Below are positions 21,469 to 31,741 of a stretch of DNA of 62,000 bases, piece by piece. The DNA is from Phoronis australis (taxonomy: Eukaryota; Phoronida; Phoronidae). Below the pieces are notes generated by a model, which saw only the letters and a program-made list of their open reading frames with translations, searched no databases and was not told the DNA's origin. The translations under genes were made by a program, and so were the position numbers. Location of the stretch: NCBI GenBank assembly GCA_002633005.1, contig NMRA01000005.1:893001-955000 (forward strand), read 5' to 3'. Position 1 is the stretch's first letter, and every line of letters begins with the position of its first letter.

Positions 21469-22531
21469 TGCACATTATTCACTAGTGGTGTTTAGATCGT
21501 AAGTCATGCACAGCCACTAGTAGCAACTAGTACTAGTGCCAACTGAAACCTATGAGACATGTGTCCAACGCAAGTCACCGGTAGTCTCAACTTCACAAGT
21601 AGCCTTGGTACAAAGCAGCATACAGCAAAACAAAATCATGCAGCACTAAGTTGATGTCATTGTAAACAACACGCTTCCTTGAACAGCTAGTTTGGTTACC
21701 GGCACTAAAAGAATGCCGTTCATCCATTGTTCTGCAGTTAAGTTTGTGGAGAGATCACATGCAGTAACTCTGAGCGCCATGAAATTTCCAGCACTATCAG
21801 TTATGCAAGCCAATTTCTATTTTTTGCCAAATCTTGAATCCATTATTCTTATTTTACAAAGTTGTGCACAATTCACAACAAATTAACGGAAGTGGAGATG
21901 CACTTCGTTGGTAGTTTTGAGTTTTTTATTTACCAGCAAACGTAGATCTGAGGAAAGTTTTGCCGAAGTAGTCATCTCCCAAAAGATGTCATTACCAAAT
22001 CAAAATCGAGCAAATGACTCGTGAGCAAGTCATTAACGTACTGTTTTGAAATCGACGTCTGACTTTTCTGCGCTATAAAAGCAGCAGAGTGATGAAAGAA
22101 AATGACTTTTGTGAGACTGGTTCTTTTAAACGGCTGTAACAGACACGGTGTCATTTGAATGTCAGAGTTGCAAAAACTTGCGCACAGTTGGGCATGCTAC
22201 ACTTTGATGTTAGTCTTGTTGCAAGCAGACGGCGGCACATTCTAATCAATCCTATATGCCAGAAGATGTTTTTGCAAATTATGTCTAAGCCTGTCTAAAC
22301 TATAACAGTCACGCTAATTTTTGTACCAATCAAATGTAGATGGTCACCTTTGGAGTCAGTTTGAGTCTTCTGAATAAACTCTCTTACAATCAACATTTTT
22401 TTCAAATAGTCCTTCTTTACATTACCGAAACTGAAAATTGAATGCCATTACAGGGTGACCCGTGCTGCCCCCTCTCAGCGTGGTTTGACCTTGAGCACAT
22501 TAACTGTAATGGAGTTTTAATTTCTCTGACG
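21469..22531. other. Unassigned intergenic stretch
   Basis: Only short repeats of the word ACTAGT near 21480-21540 were noticed. There is no supported gene. Confidence 0.35.
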
Positions 22532-23172
22532 GAATAAAGGACTGCTGAGAAAAAAATTTCATATTGCAAGAGCACTTGTTTGAGCTAGAAGGATGGTCTC
22601 CAACTGCCTAAAATGTGCCCACCAACACTTGAAAGGTACACAACAGTAATAGTAACCTCACTATGATAGTCTAGCCAGGGTTAAACCGTGTAACTTGCAA
22701 AATATCTTCTGGTTGAGCTATTAATTTGGATGTGGCAGTCTACACAGATGCACGGCAGCTTATTTCTGTCTTTCCCCCACCTCCTGTATACACCATAAGC
22801 CTGGCGAGGTTCGTAATCTCAACACTAAAGGACAGGTTTGTCAATCGTGGTTTGCTGTTGCTTGACCTTAGTCAGGGGTCATGACCCCAAGCGAAGGTCA
22901 AGCAGCAACCTATCAGGCACATCATGTAGTAGTAAGATTGGGAACCTCGCCTGACTTCCGGCAGTTTTATGTATAGTGACGTGCTCCCTTCTTTATTGAT
23001 GGCGGTATATACATATAGACAGACCACCGTCTGAACTAGGCCAGCACAGATATGACATCATCTCGCCTGACGCGAGCAATGTAAAAATGCCCAGTTCCCA
23101 ATACAGGCAAGTGAATGAAGGGTTGTTCGAAAAAAAATTTGATTACAGGAGTACTTGTTCAAGTTGGAAGGA
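22532..23172. repeat. Pair of diverged direct repeats flanking an inverted repeat
   Basis: 22532-22595 and 23111-23172 share AAAAAAATTTNATTNCANGA, CACTTGTT-type text and AG(C/T)T(A/G)GAAGGA in the same order and orientation. The inverted repeat at 22790-22985 lies between them. Confidence 0.4.
22790..22985. mobile_element. ~195-bp imperfect palindrome (MITE-like)
   Basis: The outer arms pair AAGCCTGGCGAGGTTCGTAA with TTGGGAACCTCGCCTGACTT. The inner arms pair GTTGCTTGACCTT (22857 on) with AAGGTCAAGCAGCAAC. The centre is the perfect 14-base palindrome GGGGTCATGACCCC at 22875-22888. There is no coding capacity. Confidence 0.65.
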
Positions 23173-23590
23173 ATTAGACATCAACGGCTTCTTAAGGTGT
23201 CACTCAATGCGCATGAGGTACTTATAGCAACATGACTTTGATGGTTTAATAGTGAGGCATTATTCGTCAAAAAGCTTCCCGTGTATGGACCGTCTCTACT
23301 GCGGCCATTCGAGACAGTGGCACTGTCTTCATTAAGTCATTAGAGAGTGCCATCATCTAGTGTATACTACTACTACTTTGCACAAGAGGTGTGTTCTACA
23401 GACGGGAGACTTGTCTATATTGCGAGAGGACAGCAAACAGAGTTGCAGAGAACTGAAAACTTTTTACCCACACCATTCACTAGCTGCGTTCAGTCATACA
23501 CTGTTCAGTTGCTTGTTACTTCTGAAGCTGTTTAGTCAATCAAGTATGTCAGGCATTATATCCCAAAAAGCTTCCGGTGCACAGCGGCCC

Positions 23591-23643
23591 TATGGCTATG
23601 TCTATGGCTATGTCTATGGCTATGTCTATGGCTATGTCTATGA
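23591..23643. repeat. 12-bp minisatellite, about 4 units
   Basis: The unit TATGGCTATGTC is repeated four times without change, followed by a partial unit. Confidence 0.9.
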
Positions 23644-23710
23644 GATGACAACCTTATGTACCAGCACAGGCATCCTCAACTTTTGATCATCCCCAATACA
23701 CTATTATATA

Positions 23711-25174
23711 CAAAGTATGACACTCGGGACAAGGAATTCCACAGGTGCTTCACTTCAGCCGTTCATACGAAACATAAAACTCAATAAATTTACGCAAAAT
23801 AGGGGTTCAACAAACCATGAGCAATTGTTCTATCTTGTGATAGCATTTACTGTCAATGTGCATCACGGAAATTGCCGATTTTGCACAGGTCATCAGTAAC
23901 TCTACTTCATAACCTTCTGTGATAAACTGGCAACTGCCGTCCATCCGTAACCTATCGGATAATTCCGTACCAACTCGCATGGGGCACATTGATAGAACGC
24001 ATCAGCTTTTTGGGAGGGTTTTTGTGCTTTGACTGTGAATTTGTTGCTAACTCGCTGGAGCAGGATACCGTAAATGTTACCAGAAGAAAGACTGATTATT
24101 GTTTACAATCCAACTCTATTAACGTACATACTTGATACTACTATTTTCTGAATCCTCTTGTCACGGTGATTCCAAAAGTGTAATACTTGTACTGATTGCT
24201 CGCTTCTTAATCAAAATTTTTCCAAGGCCTTCATTTGCAACGCGGATTTAATGTGGCAGCCATTTTTAAAAGTGCGACACCTTTCGGCACGATTGATAAC
24301 TAACGGTTAACCTAGAATGAAGTTAGTTCGAAGCAGAATGTGTTTGTGTGTCCTCGTATTCTAGCCTGCCAGTGATATAAGTTATCTTATTACCTAATTC
24401 CACTTGTTTGAAACAGTTTTTGTCTCCGAGACAACACATGTCCACCTTAACACGAGTCGAAATCATGTCCGCGAGATGTCAAGTGTTTATGTGGACGATA
24501 TTTGTCTGCGAGAACACGCACTCTCGTGTTTTTTCTAAAGAAGAGGTTTTGAAGAGGCAATCCTTCATAAATGACTATTGCTGTTTTTTACTGTTTCCCT
24601 AATGTGCCACGCGGTATATCTTCAATATACAAGCCAATTTTGGGGTCTTCTGACACACACACGCATGATCGTTGTAGTTATCATTCCTGCTGAGAGGTGT
24701 CGCAGTTTTATATTGGCAGTCACTCGAGATCGGCTGCCGCAAATGAACACCTCGTAAAAACAGTGAATGCATGAATACGAAGAGCCCAATTGGTACGAGT
24801 AATAAATTTTTGGAATCACCATGATCACCATGGTGAGAGGATTTAGAAAATATTAATATCAAGTATGTACATTAATAGAGTCGGCCTGTAAACAATAACC
24901 GAAAGAACAATTGCGCACGGTTTGTTGAACCCCTGTCTCGTGTAAATTTATTAAGTTATGTGTATGATATGAACAGTGTAGAAAATTTCGTCATGTCTGA
25001 GACTTGAACCCGGGTTGCACGAGCGACAGTCAAGCGTCTAAACCATTCGGCCAAGAGGCAAGCGGCTTAGAGAGGCTTTATCTGACTCTACGTGTCGTGA
25101 AAACTGGAAGTCACGCTTCACAACAATGCCTGAAGTGAAGCACTCGTGGAATTCCTAGTCCCGAGTCATACCTT
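23711..25174. repeat. Long (~1.5 kb) imperfect inverted repeat
   Basis: The left arm 23711-24385 is inverted relative to the right arm 24605-25174. Matching blocks, outside to inside, are: ACTCGGGAC(A/T)AGGAATTCCAC and TGCTTCACTTCAG; AATAAATTTAC; GGGGTTCAACAAACC with GCAATTGTTCT; TTATTGTTTACA and ACTCTATTAA(C/T)GTACATAC; GGTGATTCCAAAA; GCGACACCT. The left arm has an extra stretch at about 23832-24093 and the right arm an extra stretch at about 24955-25125 containing a tRNA-like sequence. The loop (24386-24604) is unassigned. Confidence 0.75.
24995..25063 (-). repeat. tRNA-derived SINE or tRNA pseudogene inserted in the inverted repeat
   Basis: On the minus strand TGGCCGAATGGTTTAGACG is a good A box and GGGTTCAAGTCT a good B box, with tRNA-like spacing. 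The acceptor stem does not close cleanly, and the sequence lies in the insertion private to the right arm, so a SINE insertion is more likely than a working tRNA gene. Confidence 0.55.
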
Positions 25175-26474
25175 AGTAAATTCTTTTAGTAAATTGTATT
25201 GGATTAGATTTAGACTCATTTAGAGACGATCAGAAGCTGGGGACTTCTGTGACTGTACAGATGTTGTAAGACTGAGTGAGACTGCAAGAAAGACTCAGAA
25301 ACACTGAGAAACTAATTATATGATTCAGATATCAATATTATTCAGCCAGGGCAAAACTTCACATCGAAAGCAAATCGAGAGAGCATTCCACTCTGACTCA
25401 GTGCTCAGTCAATAACTCAAAGTGAAGCTGTGGTTTAAGTGCAGTTCATTTGACCGTGCACTGTGTTTAAACGTAAAAACTCATCAAAGCCACAGGCGCG
25501 CTTCTGATCGTTCCCAATACACTATATTAATGTACAGGAGGCGTTGAGGACGCCTGCGCCTGTGATCAAAGCTAAAATGTTAACTTACACCACCGACGTA
25601 TTCGACGAGAAACTTCAAAATGGCCACCTGCCTCGTTTTGATATCGGGAATTCCGTGACGTCAGAAGTTGGAATTCCCGGCAACAACAAAAACCTTGGTC
25701 TGTAACTCCCAGCTCTGTAAAAACAAGCTGAGGGCCGCAACAAAATCTATGCCGGAGTTCACCTTCATAAAATTTTGTTTCTTGACCCGACCATGCCGAC
25801 TGCCTAACAGATTTTTTTTTCAAAAGAAATCCCAGGCTTTGACGTAAGACGAAGTTATTTATATTCATTTTTTGGTTTGTTTTGTTCGTTCGAGTGCGCC
25901 ACACGATGAAATGTTTCAACTTCGATTATGGTCAATGGTTTTTACAACTTTTGATGCAGTGAAGTGGTATTTTTAGTTTCCATATTTTCGTTAAATAGTG
26001 AGATGTTGTTATTCTGTATTGCTTCTGATGGGTATTTTGGCTTTGCCGTGTCATTGTGGCCTCTAGTATATTCTTGGAAAGGATAAACGTTGAAAGTGAT
26101 GGTCGGTATCCCCGTGAGAATCTCAGGATTTTGAGCCAACGTAAAAATGCGTGTTGCTGAGTTAACCCAATGACTTGTGTTTTTGAAAGTAAAATGTAAT
26201 GGTCTAATATAAAGTTTGCTGGGTGAATAATCGACTACAAATTACTTGACCGACTTGTCGCCGGGTGCCGAATAACCACTTTCAGATACACATTTACCAG
26301 TTGGGATAATTTTTCAGCAAGCCAATTCAAAGCATGATTGGAGTCGCTTCACAAACAAAAACTTAATTAATGCTTAAAACGTACTTTTAAGCTTGGAAAT
26401 TTTCCCCAAGAAAATAACAACCTTTTACAATAGTTCTGATATAATAAGTTCAACGCTAGGAAGAGTGCACTCGC
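25175..26474. other. Unassigned intergenic stretch
   Basis: A block CACAGGC..GATCGTTCCCAATACACTA at about 25492-25525 resembles CACAGGC..GATCATCCCCAATACACTA at about 23666-23704 in the same orientation. No supported gene was seen. Confidence 0.35.
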
Positions 26475-26508
26475 GGCCTCCGGGGGGGGGGGGNCGGGGG
26501 GGGGGGGC
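26475..26508. repeat. Poly-G tract with one undetermined base
   Basis: A run of about 30 G interrupted by N at 26494. It has the potential to form a G-quadruplex, and its length is not reliable as sequenced. Confidence 0.8.
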
Positions 26509-28468
26509 ATACCAAATATGACTAAGAGTAGAGTGTCACTAGCATGAACGTCTTTTGTGGATTTATGACCCTTTACCGAATACTCGTATTACAATTCATC
26601 TAGACTGTATGTTTGTAAACTCCATCATTTAAAAGGTATTTCAAAGATGGTGTAGACTAAATTCTTTAGCGTACTTACACCCCATGCCGTGTATTCCTTA
26701 TCGAGGATCATTAGCTGAAATACAGGACATTAAACCCTTGCAGGGTATTATGACACTTCCACCAGAATTCAAGTGTGTCATTCGACGATAAACAGTGATG
26801 ACAAATGTCTAGGAGATTTAAGATAACTTTATGGACATTTCTCAGGATAACCAATAATAAGCGCCCCTGTGGATGTCCCATTTCATGTCTGGCAATAAAT
26901 ATTGGGTTATAACATCGACGTAACCATTATTTCGTCTGCTCCGATTTGTCGATTGTTGTCTTTGTTGGTGGTTGGTGGACTGTTGTGTCGTGAGTATATT
27001 TTTGCGTGTTAAATGTGTCTCGTACCATATACGTAATTTTGGAAGAGTACTTACATTCATAATTCAACAATGGAGAGAGTATGCAATGTGTAATGGTGAA
27101 CAGGGTTGCCATCTGCAGACGCATCGCGACTAATGTTAGCATGACCACGCGTTTAGTCACTGCTCTTTTAACGAAACAAACCCCAGCGCGGGGCCGGCGC
27201 CTACAGCGCGAAGCTGGATGGTGGGTGTTCATGTCCTAGACCTGCTTTTTATGCTAATTGAGTTTTCGTTTCAAGCCGCGAGTTCTTGTTTCTAATTCGG
27301 CAACTCCCTTTGCGTGGCAGGGAATGTCGCTAACTCTGAAGCATAGATCAGTCGTATCAAATGCGGGGTGGGGTGGACTATCTGCCTTCGTCCAGACTTA
27401 GGTTCGTCAGTTTTTGTCAAACTTGCATCGTTTCTTGTGTAATAGGAGCCTGTCTGTTGATCGGCGTGCTGTACGTGCTGTTTGGGCGCCCATACACGGG
27501 CAGTTATCAAATCAGATGTCACTGAAGAACGTACACGCTCTATGGATACCCCAAGTGGAGAAAATTTTTCGAGTTACGTGAAATTGAGAAAGCTACAACT
27601 TGCTCGCATAAACTACAACGTGGTCAGTACGGGTTCAATCTTATACTTATGCAGTTTCTAATACAAGAAAATAGTTGAAACGAAACTCCCATTACTACCA
27701 ATAAACCATGCACATTATATAGTGACATAATATGGAGGCATCGGCTGACGTAATATGTTGGTTAGCTTTATTTATCCGGAACTTGACCATGCACTTGGCT
27801 GGTTCGAAAATACACTCTTCTAAAATTCGTTAAGGATGGGTTACATAAAGCCCCCTTCTGCACGACACCTTACTAGACTGTTGTGTTAGCGAAAAAGATC
27901 ATCCCGTGTAGATCACTATTTAAGCTCCGTTACCAGCGTCGAAGAATGTGCGCGATCGATAAGAAGAGTGAACCCAAAAGTTAATAAAAATGAATACCAT
28001 GTAATTAATGCGTTTGCTAACATTTTAAAACCACCCTTAGTATGCCAAACGTATTAAAAAGAAAAAAAAAAGATTTCTTCAGTTGTCTTGGGGGCTCGAA
28101 CANAAAAATCCCCCCCCCCCCCCCCCAGTTGGCGAAGTTAACAAAAAGGTCCGCCACCGAGAGACAAAAAGTCTGTGAGAAAATACAGAGGTACTCCTGT
28201 TTTTTTTTAGTCCTCCAGCTCTTTTGTTAGCAAATGGTCCACAACGTCGGGAATTCGAATCCCTCATGGAAGCCTGGGTGCGCGCATGCTTTTTCGTGAT
28301 TGCTCATCTACCGTCTGGTGTCTTATCGACTGTTTACAGACTCGTGAGATAAACACCAATACTTGTGATAATTTAGTTGTTCATTCTCGTCTTTCGGCTT
28401 AATTTGAAGTTCCTTGAAGTACTCTAATTTTTCATTCAAATGACGGTATTCGCAATTCAATCGCATGC
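26509..28468. other. Unassigned intergenic stretch
   Basis: It contains a C-run with an N at about 28103-28127 followed by GGTCCGCCACCG, probably the end of another MITE. Near 28243-28262 a single B-box-like GGAATTCGAATCCCT lacks a matching A box. No gene is supported. Confidence 0.35.
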
Positions 28469-28526
28469 GCATTTCAGAAACTGAAGGCGACCACTACGCA
28501 TTTCAGAAACTGAAGGCGATCACTTC
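28469..28526. repeat. 29-bp direct duplication
   Basis: Two nearly identical units beginning GCATTTCAGAAACTGAAGGC, at 28469 and 28498. Confidence 0.85.
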
Positions 28527-28660
28527 TCGCGCATGCACATGCTTGAGCAAATCTATCTGTGTGAGAACCCGGCCTGCTGGACAAATTCAGCGACACCCTA
28601 ATTATAAAATTGCAGTAGGACTAATATCAGTTTCGCTTGACAATGGAAATCGACGAAATC

Positions 28661-28814
28661 AGGAGCGGATCCAAGATTTTGAGTTGGGGGGGGGGGGCAG
28701 GGAAGAGTAATAGCCATGATTTTGCCGGGAGACTTTCACACCCCTGAACTGCCAAATGGAATCTGAGAGCGGGGGCATTGCCCTCTTGCCCCCCCCTCCT
28801 AAATCCGACACTGG
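28661..28814. mobile_element. ~154-bp MITE with GGCGGAT-type ends
   Basis: The ends are AGGAGCGGATCCAAG and CTAAATCCGACACTGG, imperfect inverted copies. The interior, read on the minus strand, aligns with the element at 51167: CTCAGATTCCATTTGGCAGT, then GGCAAAATC.TGGCTA.TACTCT and an AACTCAAAATC tail. Confidence 0.75.
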
Positions 28815-31570
28815 AAATAGTAGTCCATTTCTTCAAAAAATTAAGCGCAACACAAACCCCACCCTTGATCTGTGTCCGCCCCCACTTTGACCCGTGTGAA
28901 CTTTTCATGCGTTCCCTAATATCTCAAGCAGACTGACAGATCTCATACGCTTTAATGAGGTCAGAGCTTTCGTGTTATCCCCTGCTTAAACAAACTTGTT
29001 TTGCGAGGCTTCTTCGGCTTACTCACAGCAAGACAGGTGAGTTCTAGAAACGGGATGGTTTTGACTTTTTAGGCGCGTCTTGGGCGTCTTTTGCAGATCC
29101 AGTGACTTTGTCTGTGTCATGCCAAGTTGCAATTTGCACTGTATCTGTTGCATTTTCTGTGGTTGTTGCTTCACAATGGCTGTGGGCGGTTGTCTTTTCC
29201 TGTTCACGGTGGTTGATTGCTATTCACGGTATTCCGAATTTCACACAAGCAGAGGTTCGGAATGACCAATGAGCTACTCTCATTGGAATGACATTGCTCG
29301 AGTTGTGAAATTGTGCTGCTCATATTTGCCAACCCCGTCTGTTGGCAACTGACGTGATTCGATCACGCTTAGAAAAGCAGACTGTTTTCAGATTAGCTAG
29401 CGTAGTAATCTAGCATTTAATTTCGAACTGAGCGTCAATTTGGTATCGTAACATAGCACTTTGCGCGCCGTTAAGAAACATCCAAGAACCTAACCAATCT
29501 CTGCACTAGAAATGCGACTCGAAAAATTGACCGTCACACTACGCTTCGAGTAAATTTATTGTTCTCGAGTCAGGTGACGTTGGTACTAAGAGGCCTAAAT
29601 CAAACGTTGTTTTTGACAAAAGGGGTGTATTGTTTCGAGTCTGAGTCGAGTTTGGCGGTTCGGAGATTGGACGCATTGGCCCAGGTGAGCTCATGTACAC
29701 AATATCGATGATTTCAGTCACCAGTTGCCAGTTGCACCCGTTTTGTTTGCCGGAAGTCTGATGATGTTTGCTCATCTAACCTGGTTCATGTCTGAACACA
29801 CTTTTTATAATCATGTCATGTAGGCCACGTATCCTAATGACTTCACGAGGTTCCGTTTAGCTGAACAATTTCCTCCGTTTGGAATCACATTTAGCCATTG
29901 TACAGTCAATATACGGCATAGATTGTTTTCTCAAAATATGTCTGCACGGATCGAGGTAGCTGCCGACGAAGCTTGGTCGATGGCAAAGGGGAGTTTATTC
30001 ATTCAAGGAATTTTATTGAGCCAATGTGCTCTTCATACCTCTTAAGTTAAAGTATTAGTTTACGCTGACTCGTGCATTCAACTAGAAAGGCACGTTGCAA
30101 AAGCAATCTGTTGAACAAGTGTGATTGGGAATTTGCCTCTTCGGACAAAATCACTGAAGCCGCTGATTTCTGAAGGAGTTTACGGATGGTGATTGAGTCG
30201 CAAAGTAATAATTTGTGAAAAGCGCTTACGTGAAGCTTGCATGGCCTTTTCACAAAACGGCAGTTATTAAAATTACGAGCTAATATTGAGGAAATGGCTG
30301 AGTAATTACTAGCGGGATATTCATTGCTGTTATCGTCCTGCGTAACATCTGTGAGTGAAAGATAATTGATTTAATTTCTTTTACAAGCACGCTTACACTA
30401 GTCAAGACCAACTTCGTTATCCTTTCAGTGGAAAAATTTATAACAAATTCATCAATGATAACGGTGCTCCATTTTTTGTGTGAGAAAAACGTTTGTGTAA
30501 TTTGACAGCAACTTTTCACTAGTTCGTGTGTTGTTCCCAGATTATGATAAAGACAGACGAATGCAGCGTTGTTCTCAACCGTACGTGTTGGGAAAAAGCT
30601 ACGAACGAGAGAGCGGTATATGGTCCAACATAAAATTTGATTTCGGTTTTATGTTAGTGACCAGGCCAGCTCTCCAACTTCTGATCCCCGTGCTTCGCAT
30701 ATGTATCGAGGGCGGTTGTGAACTGAAGCAAGGCGGGAAACAGGGTCGATAAGAAATCAACAATTTTGAGCACGACCCCTTAGGCATGACCATAGCAAAG
30801 TTGCCCCTCAACGTTGCCTTGACGAAGATAGTATTTGTAAAACTACACCCAGTGACGCGATACGTGATAAATGCGTTTACGGTCACGCAGCTGGGACAGG
30901 GCATTTATGAAACAGTCGGCATACACATAAGCAAAGATTTTGAACTGGGTCGTTGGAGTCCCGGACTTAGTCCTAAGGGTCGTATTTGTACTTTCCGTTT
31001 GTCTCATTGTGAGTTCTTACACAATGGTTGGCTCGCAGTGTACTTTACGTCCGAATTTTCGAATCAATGCCAATTGCTCCGCTTGGGGGCACTCCTAGAA
31101 ATCCTTTTCAGCAACTAACACACCCTAGCATTATCATGTCTCACTACAAGTGGTAACTACCTTTAATTTTGAGGTTTCTAGGAATAAATTTCAGGTTATA
31201 TGGCATTGTCATGCCCAGTGCTTATTTTATATTATTGCATTATTAAACTTCAGTGTGAGTCGCAACTTTCTTGAAGTCCATCTTTATTCTAAGCCTGTTG
31301 ACGAGTGGAATAAACGTTCTCATTTTACCTAGCGCAGTGAAACACTTCTTCTATGGCGTGAACTCAATGCGTGCTCGGAAGTATGGATGAAATTGGCTAA
31401 ATTGTCGAAAAAATAAGGAAGCCGGGATTCTGGTTCAGTAGCCGCTTGAGCCGTCGTTTCATGACCCAGCATTTCAGCGACAGACGAAACGAAAAGTGGC
31501 GCGTGCAAAATGTGAGAGATAAATCTCTTGTTTTTCTGCTTTGTGAATCGTTATCTTTGTCACTGTTATG
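28815..31570. other. Unassigned intergenic stretch
   Basis: Several open frames of 60-110 codons on both strands have no recognisable similarity. No repeat or RNA gene was identified. Confidence 0.35.
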
Positions 31571-31741
31571 AGTTCACACGGCAATTTCGAACAATTTTCT
31601 CAGCGGTCACTGAAGCGCAATCTATATATAAGTACCCCCGGGTTTGTTACCGTTAAGTTCACACGGCAGTTTCGATCATTTTTCTCAGCGGCCACAGAAC
31701 AGCAATCTATTGTGTATAAGTACCCCCGGGTTGAAAGTTAC
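31571..31741. repeat. 85-bp direct duplication
   Basis: Two units start at 31571 and 31656 with AGTTCACACGGCA and share TTTTCTCAGCGG(T/C)CAC, GCAATCTAT and TATAAGTACCCCCGGG. The first unit contains TATATAA at the place where the second has TGTATAA. Confidence 0.85.

Noticed and set aside
24995-25063. Functional tRNA gene on the minus strand
   Set aside because: A and B boxes are good, but the acceptor stem does not close and the sequence sits in an insertion private to one arm of an inverted repeat, so a SINE is more likely.
30786-31118. 110-codon plus-strand frame in the intergenic region
   Set aside because: No domain or similarity recognised. Frames of this length occur by chance in a window of this size.
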